Assembly (NCBI GenBank): GCA_036520615.1
Contig: DATDJI010000098.1
Span: forward strand, 1 to 64,000
DNA: 64,000 nt
Source: CAMCXE01 sp036520615
GTDB lineage: Bacteria > Pseudomonadota > Gammaproteobacteria > Pseudomonadales > Cellvibrionaceae
Direction: 5' to 3'
The notes under the pieces were generated by a model that was not told the DNA's origin, searched no databases, and saw nothing but the letters and a program-made list of their open reading frames with translations. Made by a program: the position numbers and the translations under genes. Positions 8,133-16,037 of the stretch are shown one piece after another. Numbering within the stretch: the stretch's first letter is position 1; each line of letters opens with the position of its first letter.

Positions 8133-8627
8133 ATGGTAATTGCACTCGTTATTGGACTCACCCTAGTAATGGTGCTAGGCCCATTATTAATGCTCCAACC
8201 AAGCCGAGGCCTGCAAAAAATCGCCGCTCTTCGACAAAAAGCCATGCAAATTGGATTAGTTGTACAAGCACACCGCCATCCAGGTATTAGCGATGCAGGC
8301 CAATGGATGTTCTATTTGATGCCCTGGCCTAGCTTTATAAACACCCCAAAGATAGTTACCTGGGCATTAATACATAAAAACTTTGCCCATGAAGTACACC
8401 TAAAAGGACAATGGGACTTTCAAACCCCTGCCCCCGACGAGCGTATTAGCCAAACCCTCAAAGCCCAACTCGAAATCCTCCCTGAACAAATTATCGGCAT
8501 AGAATCTACTGCGGCAGGTGTCGGTGTTTACTGGAACGAAATAGGCGGTGAAAAACATCTTGTATTAATTAACGCCTGGTTAGATGATTTGGTCTCCACG
8601 CTGGCTGTAGAACCTCATACTCGCTAA
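8133..8627 (+). CDS. Hypothetical membrane-anchored protein
   Basis: A 164-residue protein with one N-terminal membrane helix (about 2-22, VIALVIGLTLVMVLGPLLML), then a basic stretch and a soluble domain of mixed alpha/beta character. No family was recognised. The start follows the GlpD-like stop by three bases, so it is translated with that gene and may act near the same membrane enzyme. The segment after the helix (PSRGLQKIAALRQKAMQIGLVVQ) looks amphipathic. Function unknown. Confidence 0.75.
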   Translation: MVIALVIGLTLVMVLGPLLMLQPSRGLQKIAALRQKAMQIGLVVQAHRHPGISDAGQWMFYLMPWPSFINTPKIVTWALIHKNFAHEVHLKGQWDFQTPAPDERISQTLKAQLEILPEQIIGIESTAAGVGVYWNEIGGEKHLVLINAWLDDLVSTLAVEPHTR

Positions 8628-8737
8628 CCTGCTTTGTTTTTCAATTTTATAAAGAGATAACACTAGAAACTGCATTGCGCCCAGAAGACCACAATTATGC
8701 GCCCTCATCGTTTTGAAACATATCAACCCTCGCTCAA

Positions 8738-8770
8738 GTGCTTGCAGACTTTGCAGAAATCTGCAAGCAC
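8738..8770. repeat. Inverted repeat, 11-bp arms
   Basis: GTGCTTGCAGA and TCTGCAAGCAC are perfect complements around an 11-nt loop. There is no T-run after it on either strand, so it is not a classic intrinsic terminator, although it lies about 110 bases past the last gene of the folD run. It could be an operator, an mRNA 3' end hairpin or part of a small RNA. Confidence 0.5.
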
Positions 8771-8946
8771 AAATCGCTGTTTCGGTGCACTTAATTGACA
8801 CAATGCACTCATCGTATTGAATTCAAATAGCCTGTTGCCTATGCATTCTCACCAAGACCGTTTAAAATGTTAATCGAACTGCTGATATGCCGATTAATTG
8901 AGACGAGCTTTCGATCAGAGAGAATTAAATAAGACTGAATTAATTG

Positions 8947-8973
8947 TTTAATAATTGCTGAGCAATTATTAAA
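8947..8973 (+). promoter_or_regulatory. Perfect hairpin in the leader of the acyltransferase operon
   Basis: TTTAATAATTGC-TGA-GCAATTATTAAA: 12-bp arms with a 3-nt loop. An AGGAGG ribosome-binding site starts two bases after the repeat. It may be an operator or an mRNA element controlling that ribosome-binding site. Confidence 0.5.
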
Positions 8974-8991
8974 TAGGAGGGCCACAATAAA

Positions 8992-9018
8992 ATGGAGCTT
9001 GTTGGTTCTAGCTGTTAG
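8992..9018 (+). CDS. Possible 8-residue leader peptide
   Basis: ATG GAG CTT GTT GGT TCT AGC TGT TAG encodes MELVGSSC. A full AGGAGG (8975-8980) lies 11 bases before the ATG, one of the strongest ribosome-binding sites in the window, although no long frame follows it. The stop is about 110 bases ahead of the acyltransferase start. Such an arrangement fits a regulatory leader peptide; it could also be chance. Confidence 0.3.
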   Translation: MELVGSSC

Positions 9019-9129
9019 GTGGGATTTTAAATTGATTAATCTCAGTGGAATTAAAGAGATTTTTTAATCGCCCAAAAAACATGGATTTTTCCTGCAACAA
9101 GCACTGGCAATTGTTGCATAACGATCGCA

Positions 9130-10365
9130 GTGATTTATCGCTTCATTTTAAATCTGAATATTAAGAAGACTCAATTGAACACAGCTCTTTTATATATTTT
9201 ACCTGCAGGCTTACTGTGTCTTTTAGCTTGGTTATGTGCGCGTTTCACACCTCAGTACAATAAAGCATTGGCCTATGCTTTATTTTTGGTAGCTCCTACA
9301 CTTACGCTTACCGGTGCAATTGCTCCACTTACCGGTTTTGACGGCGGCACGAGCAACCACTGGCTATTTGGCAGTACATTTTTGACGCCTTTTCTTGCCC
9401 TTTTGCTAATGACACAAACACGCCAGGTGGCTATGCATCCCCTGCGTTTTTTTACCGTGTGCCTAAACCCTATCTATATGATTAGCGGTCCAATTCCCAC
9501 CAATATCCGCATTGCGCAAGTTAAAAGTTGGGCGGTATTTAAGCGGCGTTTCCACGTATATCATCGCTATGCCATCGTCGGAGCATTTTTCCTATTTGTC
9601 GCCGCACCTGGGTTTCAAAAGCTTCTGGCGCTAAAAACCTCCAGCCATCCCGTAGATACCCTGTTATTTGGTTTATCGTTTGAATTTTATGTCTATTTTA
9701 ATTTTGCAGGCTATAGTTTATCGGCAATGGCATTGATGCGACTGCTAGGTCTGAATGCCCCGCTGAATTTCAGGCAGCCGTTTAGCGCCACAAGCGTCGT
9801 GGAATACTGGCAGCGTTGGCACGCCTCTCTTAGCAATGTATTACGCAGTCTGTTTTTCAATCCATTTAAGAAGAGATGGGGAACTTGGATCGGCGTCTGT
9901 GCCACATTTATGGCATCCGCTATATGGCACGGCACGACAATAAATTTTGTCCTCTGGGGTGCTTTCCAGGCAAGTATGTGGTGTTTATCACGGTGGTTAT
10001 TTTTAAAAAATACACCGAAGGTATTTCAATATGTGCTGCTGATCAGCTCGGTTACCGTTGGCCGCGTTATTTTTTCTGAGGTGGATCATCAAATATTGTT
10101 TACTAAACTAACCAATCTACTTCATTGGAGTCACGCTGGCGTCGCTGAAGCGGCTAATATAATTACTGCATTAGAAAAGCTTGACTTAGCGCGAATTGCG
10201 ATTGCAGTGGTCATATTAATACTTGAACCATTGCAAGCACTCACAGGCAACCCGAACAAAAGATACAAAACATTAAGATTTCCTGTTGTTTCAACCTTTT
10301 TATTATTGACAGTAATATTATTTTCCGGCGGGGATTTAGCTAATGCTGTATATGGGGCGAGGTGA
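9130..10365 (+). CDS. MBOAT-family membrane O-acyltransferase
   Basis: A 411-residue polytopic inner-membrane protein of the membrane-bound O-acyltransferase family (AlgI/DltB/PatA type), which moves acyl groups across the membrane for transfer to an extracytoplasmic glycan or similar acceptor. Family marks are FEFYVYFNFAGYSLSAMA, the motif VEYWQRWHASLS (His231) and the invariant His267 in AIWHGTTINFVLWG. It is shorter than AlgI, mainly in the N-terminal half. The frame opens with GTG 9130 just before the first hydrophobic segments; no strong Shine-Dalgarno is visible. The next gene starts four bases after its stop. Acceptor unknown: the adjacent esterase suggests an acetylated surface polysaccharide. 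Confidence 0.88.
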   Translation: MIYRFILNLNIKKTQLNTALLYILPAGLLCLLAWLCARFTPQYNKALAYALFLVAPTLTLTGAIAPLTGFDGGTSNHWLFGSTFLTPFLALLLMTQTRQVAMHPLRFFTVCLNPIYMISGPIPTNIRIAQVKSWAVFKRRFHVYHRYAIVGAFFLFVAAPGFQKLLALKTSSHPVDTLLFGLSFEFYVYFNFAGYSLSAMALMRLLGLNAPLNFRQPFSATSVVEYWQRWHASLSNVLRSLFFNPFKKRWGTWIGVCATFMASAIWHGTTINFVLWGAFQASMWCLSRWLFLKNTPKVFQYVLLISSVTVGRVIFSEVDHQILFTKLTNLLHWSHAGVAEAANIITALEKLDLARIAIAVVILILEPLQALTGNPNKRYKTLRFPVVSTFLLLTVILFSGGDLANAVYGAR

Positions 10366-10369
10366 AAAT

Positions 10370-11254
10370 ATGCTTAAAAGTGAATACACACTAAAGGTGA
10401 TGTTTTCCATTATCTTTGTATTTTATATTTTATTTCAAGGCTCATTATCACTTCAAAAGATAAACGACAAATTATTGAGTGCATCTTTGGATAAAATAAA
10501 TTTAAAAAAGGGTAAAATTTCCTTCGACTACGCTGTGGTAGGTGGATCGAACGCCCTCTTAGGAATATCGTCGCAACAAATCACTGAAAAGACTTCATTG
10601 AACACTTACAACTTTGCCATCAGCGCAGCAGAGGGGGCCGGCGTCTTGAACTATCAAGAATGGCTAAAAAAAACTCACTCAACTGCAAAAAAAATAATTT
10701 ATTCAAGTATGAACGCGTGGTATCTGGGAAAGAATGCGCCGTTTGAAATGCTGCCAGGCAGGGAACCCAACCAATTCGACAAACACCCTCTTATAGCGAC
10801 ACCTTTAATTAGAACAATCGCCCAAATCTTCAAAAAAAAATCCTTATATGTTAACGAATATGGCGATTTAACAATGATATCTTGCGACACAGAAATACCA
10901 TTTTTTGAACCAGCTTTTGCTGACATAAATAATATTGACCAGGAACGCGTAGCAAAATTTATACAAACGATTGAGCTCAGCAGAAAATCTCTAGATGCCG
11001 ATGATATTCTAATTAGAATCCCGCCGGTATACGTTGCCTCCGAACACCTAGGTTTATTTCAAAACTACTTGATTCATATAAATGACATCCTTAAAAAAAA
11101 TGGTTTGACCGTATTGGGTCTAGATCAGGCTATTACAACTGATCCTACAAAAATGTGTTTTGGCCCAAATCATCCCACATCAAGTGCCCGAGAGGCATAT
11201 ACGGACGCTCTTATTCATGAAATCACCTCCTATAAACAGCTAGTCCTTCAATGA
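10370..11254 (+). CDS. Membrane-anchored SGNH-like protein, MBOAT partner
   Basis: With ATG 10370 (after GGGCGAGG) the protein has 294 residues; an in-frame ATG at 10343 lies inside the preceding gene and is less likely. One N-terminal membrane helix (VMFSIIFVFYILFQ) is followed by a periplasmic domain with an SGNH/DltD-like layout: a nucleophile-type motif VVGGSNALLGISS near the start and a C-terminal GPNHPTSSAREAY that could hold the catalytic His. Proteins of this type (AlgJ/AlgX, DltD) accept the acyl group delivered by the MBOAT partner and hand it to the polymer. The gene is strikingly AT-rich (about a quarter G+C at 10381-10500). Its stop overlaps the next ATG (ATGA). The assignment rests on motif layout and context. 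Confidence 0.65.
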   Translation: MLKSEYTLKVMFSIIFVFYILFQGSLSLQKINDKLLSASLDKINLKKGKISFDYAVVGGSNALLGISSQQITEKTSLNTYNFAISAAEGAGVLNYQEWLKKTHSTAKKIIYSSMNAWYLGKNAPFEMLPGREPNQFDKHPLIATPLIRTIAQIFKKKSLYVNEYGDLTMISCDTEIPFFEPAFADINNIDQERVAKFIQTIELSRKSLDADDILIRIPPVYVASEHLGLFQNYLIHINDILKKNGLTVLGLDQAITTDPTKMCFGPNHPTSSAREAYTDALIHEITSYKQLVLQ

Positions 11255-12333
11255 AAAATAAAAAAATAATAATCTCGATTTTGAGTTTTGTTTGTCTGCT
11301 AGGCGCATGCAAAAGTAATAAAACGGTCCATGACTCAGAAACACAAGCGCCCTCAATAAATTACTTCTTTGATTCATCGAACATTTCAATCGAAGGTCGT
11401 TACATTGCAAATGAAGATCACAGCACCACACTATCTTCCGCGGCAAGTAATGCACGTTTTAAGGTTGCGGGCGCGAGTGCCCAGCTCATCGTAAGCGCTG
11501 AATTCGAACAAGCATTCATCGATGTGCTTGTGGATGGGCAAGTAGCTTATAAGAGTTACAGTCTCAACCAAAACCCAGACACGATTAAAATTAATCTTGG
11601 GGGCAACACGAATGATCCTCACCTAGTAGAAATATACACTCGCGGAGAAGGCGACGCTGCTGCAGCCAGATTAATTCAATTGGAAACAGAAAAGTCGCTA
11701 ATCAACGTGCCAAAGCCTAACCGTAAGCTTATGTTTATAGGCGCTTCGGTTACGTGCGGAGCGGTAGCAGAACCCGGTGATAACTGTGTCATAAGTCAAG
11801 CCAGCCACAACGGGCGAGTGGCGCACGGAACTCTAATTGCGCACGATTTAAATGCTGAAAGCCAACTAATCTGCCGCAGCGGAAGAGGTATTTTAAATGG
11901 CAGCGTTGTTTCAATTCCGCAAGATGCAGAGCATTTTATTGATTACACACTAACGACGCCCAGCGGACCTATTTACTGGGATCATCGCCAATTCATCCCC
12001 CAGGGTATAGTTGTCGCGCTTGGCAACAACGATAATCTGAATAATGCAGATTTATTTATAACTAACTACAACAGTCTTTTATTTAAATTGCGTACTTTGT
12101 ATCCCGATGCAATCATTCTATTAACCGAAGGCCCACTGATTTCTGGCGATAGAAAAAATTTACTGACTTCATATCTAACTTCGATTGTGGAAACGGGTTC
12201 AGATAACAATGTTAGATACATTCCGTCAAAAAAATACCCCAATAGTCCGTGCAACGATCATCCCGATGCCAAAACTCACCAACAAATTGCCGAGGAACTG
12301 CTGCCACTTATTAAAGAAAATTTAAATTGGTGA
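11251..12333 (+). CDS. CE2-type SGNH carbohydrate esterase lipoprotein
   Basis: A 360-residue protein with a lipoprotein signal (lipobox LGAC, Cys20). Residues ~40-145 look like the beta-sandwich domain that begins CE2 esterases (FDSSNISIEGRY, FIDVLVDGQ). Residues ~157-355 are an SGNH hydrolase: nucleophile Ser166 in FIGASVTCGA, GRG near 211, the GNND block (258-261) and the catalytic dyad Asp336-His337 in CNDHPDAKTH. CE2 enzymes remove acetyl groups from xylan, mannan or related sugars. Being lipid-anchored and translationally coupled (ATGA) to an acyltransferase pair, it could trim or edit acyl groups on the cell's own glycan. Alternatively it acts on plant hemicellulose, as other lipoproteins here do. 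Confidence 0.82.
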   Translation: MKNKKIIISILSFVCLLGACKSNKTVHDSETQAPSINYFFDSSNISIEGRYIANEDHSTTLSSAASNARFKVAGASAQLIVSAEFEQAFIDVLVDGQVAYKSYSLNQNPDTIKINLGGNTNDPHLVEIYTRGEGDAAAARLIQLETEKSLINVPKPNRKLMFIGASVTCGAVAEPGDNCVISQASHNGRVAHGTLIAHDLNAESQLICRSGRGILNGSVVSIPQDAEHFIDYTLTTPSGPIYWDHRQFIPQGIVVALGNNDNLNNADLFITNYNSLLFKLRTLYPDAIILLTEGPLISGDRKNLLTSYLTSIVETGSDNNVRYIPSKKYPNSPCNDHPDAKTHQQIAEELLPLIKENLNW

Positions 12334-12729
12334 TTATATATTTATATTAATTGCCTATTAAGGGATGAGCCCGATGAAACCAAAGGCCGCGTTTCTAGGC
12401 ATTATAAACAGTAATTTAGTCGGATATTCAGAGCGAGCTAAAACTACTAAATAATTTTCACAATACGCCAATTAATTTTTTATTCAGCAACTTTATTAGC
12501 AAAATCAAGAAATACCTTATCAACGTATGTTTTACACTTCCAACCGAATTGCGAGAGGTCCGAACGTTTCAGATCAACGAACAATTGCGGACAGTTCCAG
12601 CCAGTAGCTGCCAGCCGTCAAAAACCTCCAGATATATACACGCCAGCATATAAAACACCTAAAAATCTGGCAGCTGCCAGCAAAAATCCGTTATTATTCC
12701 GGCCATTAGAATAAGATCTCGTTGGCGCA
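12334..12729. other. Intergenic region before the FAD monooxygenase
   Basis: No supported gene. A 26-codon frame at 12374 is probably chance. The stretch near the next gene holds the string AGCTGCCAG twice (12606-12614 and 12672-12680); the second copy lies inside the perfect palindrome CTGGCAGCTGCCAG (12667-12680), 50 bases from the downstream ATG and a candidate operator. Confidence 0.45.
12667..12680. promoter_or_regulatory. 14-bp perfect palindrome, possible operator
   Basis: CTGGCAGCTGCCAG sits where a promoter for the FAD monooxygenase gene would lie. Half of it is repeated upstream at 12606-12614. The binding protein is unknown. Confidence 0.3.
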
Positions 12730-13875
12730 ATGATAAAAATTTTGATTGTAGGTGCAGGTATAGCCGGCTTGGCGCTCGCGCGCAGGCTTACCAACACCAA
12801 TGTCAAAGTCACAATTATTGAGCGCGATTCGCACTTTCCAACCGGTGGTGCGGGTATTTGTTTACCGGCTAACGCAGTTCTACAAATGCGCCGCCTCGGT
12901 CTTTACGACCGCCTGATGAATGCCTCTCATACCGTTAATCTTATTGAATTTGCCAAAAGTAACGGTACGACTATTACTACCGCCTCCCTAGGTGAGCCGC
13001 CGCTTAATACTGCTGAATTTGTCGCGCTGCCCCGCCAGCGTTTGATGGAATTATTGCAGTATGGAATGGCCAATGCCGTCTGTTTTAGCAGCCAGGTGAC
13101 AAAACTTAGCGAAACCGAAGGCGGTTTATGGGTGCACATTAACCACAGTTCTCGGCACGAATTTTTCGATTTGGTTGTTGCCGCTGATGGCACCCACTCC
13201 ACCACCCGCCAGCTAACACTGAAAAATTCCAAACCAAAAAGTTTAGGCGTTACGAATTGGCGTTTTATTGCCGAGCACCCTGAGCGCGATGCTCATCCCA
13301 CTTATTATTTAGGCAACGACGATGCATTTATGGTTTATCCGATGGGATCCACGCAAAGTTATTGTTATGCACAGATTGCCGACCCTCTTAACCAATGGCG
13401 ACAATTACCGGCCACACCCACATTGCAAACGCTGTTCAAACATTATGCTGACCCAGTAGCAAGCATATTGGACTCGTTGTCAGCTGATACAAAATATATG
13501 GTGGGTACGCTTGAAAGCGTTAATGTTACCCGCTGCTTTGAAGGTCGCACGGTATTTATGGGTGATGCATTACATGGCTGTCCACCTACACTGCAGCAGG
13601 GCGTAGGCATGGCACTTGAAGATGCCAATTTGTTGGCCGATTTAATTACGCGCTTTCCCGTCGATGACGCACTGCAGATGTACCATGAACAACGTTATCC
13701 TCGCGTGCATTGGATTGTAGAAGAATCCAACCGATTAGTAGAACTTGCTAACAAAGGTAAATCCTGGCCCGGCCGGCTGATTCGCAACACGCTGTTACGT
13801 CAACATGGCCCCGCTAATGTCGCCGCCTGGCGGCGTATTCTCTCCGATGCGGTTCACCCGGAACTCGACTTTTAA
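12730..13875 (+). CDS. FAD-dependent monooxygenase (PHBH fold)
   Basis: The 381-residue flavoprotein has the three fingerprints of class A flavin monooxygenases: GxGxxG in ILIVGAGIAGLALA with the acidic end of the second strand (IIERD), the DG motif in VVAADGTHSTTR, and the GD motif in VFMGDALHGCPPTLQQGVGMALEDANLLA. Relatives hydroxylate aromatic rings (salicylate, 6-hydroxynicotinate), others act on ubiquinone precursors or xenobiotics; the substrate cannot be read from sequence. No membrane helix or signal peptide is present. The kinase/phosphatase gene follows 35 bases later on the same strand, so they may be co-transcribed. Confidence 0.88.
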   Translation: MIKILIVGAGIAGLALARRLTNTNVKVTIIERDSHFPTGGAGICLPANAVLQMRRLGLYDRLMNASHTVNLIEFAKSNGTTITTASLGEPPLNTAEFVALPRQRLMELLQYGMANAVCFSSQVTKLSETEGGLWVHINHSSRHEFFDLVVAADGTHSTTRQLTLKNSKPKSLGVTNWRFIAEHPERDAHPTYYLGNDDAFMVYPMGSTQSYCYAQIADPLNQWRQLPATPTLQTLFKHYADPVASILDSLSADTKYMVGTLESVNVTRCFEGRTVFMGDALHGCPPTLQQGVGMALEDANLLADLITRFPVDDALQMYHEQRYPRVHWIVEESNRLVELANKGKSWPGRLIRNTLLRQHGPANVAAWRRILSDAVHPELDF

Positions 13876-13910
13876 TCCACATTCCTACCCTGCACTCGCT
13901 TGAGGCCCAC

Positions 13911-15638
13911 ATGGAACATTTAAAATCCACGTTAATGGTGCGTCTTGCCCAATATTCTGATGCAGGCCGAAAAAGCGAAAATCAGGACACCTTGGGTGCA
14001 CGCATCCCCGAGAGTACTGCCTTAGCCACAAAGGGAATTGCTCTTGCAATAGCAGACGGCGTCAGCAGCAGCCTGGCAGGCAAAGAAGCCAGTCAGGCTG
14101 CTGTGGCCGGGTTCTTGTCGGACTATTACGCTACACCCGATACCTGGCGCACGCAGCAATCAGCTGTCCAGGTCATCCAAAGTTTAAATCGATATTTATT
14201 TGGCAAAAGTCAAAATTCGTTAAAACAAGAAGGTCATCTGACCACATTTTCTTGTTTGGTGCTGAAAGGTGATAAGGCCTTTTGTTTTCACGTCGGTGAC
14301 AGTCGCATTTACCGTTTGCGCGACGATACATTAGAACAACTTACTCGCGATCATGCTCAGAAAGTCGACGACAAAACCACCTATTTAACGCGTGCATTAG
14401 GTGCAGATCCGGTTTTAGAAGTCGATATGAGTTCTTATGAATTAGAAATCGGTGATATTTTTGTACTCACAACTGATGGCGTACATGATTACGTCAAGGC
14501 ACAGCTGATTGCGCAGTGTATAAAAGATGCCTATGACGATTTTGATTCTGTGGCGCAAGGGCTCTGCGAACTAGCTTTGGCCAATAATAGTCAGGACAAT
14601 TTAAGCATTCAAATTTGCCGCATAGAAGCGCGCGGTACAGCATCGCAAGCCGATGCTGTAACCGTGTTATCACGGTTACCTTTTCCGCCTTTTTTACAGG
14701 TGGGACACATTCTTGATGGCCTGACCATCAAGAAAATTCTGCATGAATCAGAGCGCAGCCAGGTGTACCTAGTGCACACAGCGGAGGGGAATCCTCTGGT
14801 CATGAAAACACCCTCGGTAAATTACGAAGACGACCCGGTGTACATCGAGCGATTTGTGCTGGAAAGCTGGATCGGAGCGCGCATTCATAACGCCCATGTA
14901 GTGCGCGTAGTGGAACCACCTAGCCCACGCTCATGCCTCTATTATCTTACTGAATATATTCAAGGCCCTTCCCTAACCCAATTAATAAAAGAGCGTGCGC
15001 CGTTTGCCATTCCCGACGCTATTGAATTGGTAGATCAATTAATTAAGGGGTTACGCGCATTCCATCGCAAGGACACGCTGCATCAAGACCTTAAACCCGA
15101 CAACGTTATCATCGGCAAGCGCGGCGCAACAATCGTCGATTTCGGTTCTTGTTGGGTGGCCGGAATTCAAGAGGCAGGCGCCACGTTCGAGCGCGACACG
15201 ATTTTAGGTACTTTAGATTATTCAGCACCGGAATACCGTTTAGGCCGCCATGCCGGTGAACGCTCGGATTTGTTCTCTCTTGGGGTGCTGTTATATGAAA
15301 TGCTCACTAAAAAATTACCCTTTGGCAGCGCTTATAGCAGTGCAATGGACTATAAATCCCTGCAAAAATTAACCTATGTATCCGCCTGTTCGCTTAACCC
15401 ATTAATACCTTTTTGGCTCGATAAAACACTGGAAAAAGCCCTGCATATCAATCCTGAACGGCGTTACGAAAGCCTGAGCGAATGGCTGCAGGACTTGAAA
15501 CGGCCTAATCCTAATTTGCTCACCCAGCGTGAACGGCCATTACTAGAGCGCGACCCGTTAAAGTTCTGGCGCGTTGCTGCAGGGGTGGGTTGGTTAGCAT
15601 TTTTTGCAACTTTGTTGGGGCACTTAGCGGGCTCTTAA
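13911..15638 (+). CDS. PP2C phosphatase-Ser/Thr protein kinase fusion, membrane-anchored
   Basis: One 575-residue chain carries two opposing enzymes. Residues ~10-240 are a PP2C-type phosphatase with metal ligands in SENQD, ADG (Asp49), GDSR (Asp130), TTDG (Asp189) and QDN (Asp229). Residues ~265-535 are a Hanks-type kinase: Lys299 in LVMKT, HQDLKPDN (391-398), DFG (410-412), the activation end SAPEYR and the helix SDLFSLGVLLYEML. The usual HRD is HQD here, so the kinase lacks the regulatory Arg (non-RD). A C-terminal membrane helix (about 553-573) anchors it with both domains in the cytoplasm. Substrates are unknown. A second in-frame ATG (residue 9) is a possible start. Confidence 0.9.
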   Translation: MEHLKSTLMVRLAQYSDAGRKSENQDTLGARIPESTALATKGIALAIADGVSSSLAGKEASQAAVAGFLSDYYATPDTWRTQQSAVQVIQSLNRYLFGKSQNSLKQEGHLTTFSCLVLKGDKAFCFHVGDSRIYRLRDDTLEQLTRDHAQKVDDKTTYLTRALGADPVLEVDMSSYELEIGDIFVLTTDGVHDYVKAQLIAQCIKDAYDDFDSVAQGLCELALANNSQDNLSIQICRIEARGTASQADAVTVLSRLPFPPFLQVGHILDGLTIKKILHESERSQVYLVHTAEGNPLVMKTPSVNYEDDPVYIERFVLESWIGARIHNAHVVRVVEPPSPRSCLYYLTEYIQGPSLTQLIKERAPFAIPDAIELVDQLIKGLRAFHRKDTLHQDLKPDNVIIGKRGATIVDFGSCWVAGIQEAGATFERDTILGTLDYSAPEYRLGRHAGERSDLFSLGVLLYEMLTKKLPFGSAYSSAMDYKSLQKLTYVSACSLNPLIPFWLDKTLEKALHINPERRYESLSEWLQDLKRPNPNLLTQRERPLLERDPLKFWRVAAGVGWLAFFATLLGHLAGS

Positions 15639-16037
15639 TCAACGCGAAAACCTAATACAGCCGCTTGCGTGGCAACACTGCTCGCCTCTAATCATGCTTC
15701 ATTTATATAGCTGGGATTTGTACCAAGCTACTCTCACCCACTTACGTAACCCCTTAGCAAAAGCATCTGTACTAGGGCACCCTTCGCCATTTAGGTCTCC
15801 GCTTAAAAAGGCACCGCTTACTATCAGTGAAAGTTAAACAACAAATAACCATGCAGTGGTTTTTTTCGTCTAGTCTGACTCAGTTAGGTGTAAAAACTGG
15901 AGCATTAGGATCTGCCAGCCTGCGAACTAATCCTTGACCTTATGCAACCTAGGACTTATATATGCGCACCTCCTGCAAGGCGGCGCTCCACCCGGGCTTG
16001 CCCCTGCCCTAATTGAATGATAAGTGAGCCGTAAACC
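15639..16037. other. Intergenic region upstream of topA
   Basis: About 400 bases between the kinase fusion and topA. No gene, RNA or clean terminator was recognised; the topA promoter should lie here, but no box stands out clearly. Confidence 0.4.

Larger units (their letters stand above)
8628..9129. other. Intergenic region with two perfect inverted repeats
   Basis: About 500 bases between the folD run and the acyltransferase operon. Besides the repeats at 8738-8770 and 8947-8973 and the tiny reading frame at 8992-9018, listed separately, I see no gene. Two related 15-20 base strings containing CTCATCGT-TTGAA start near 8704 and 8806. Confidence 0.5.

Noticed and set aside
12374..12454. 26-codon frame with AAGGGATGAG upstream
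   Set aside because: Too short, no family, no conserved context; the ribosome-binding match is ordinary in AT-rich intergenic DNA.
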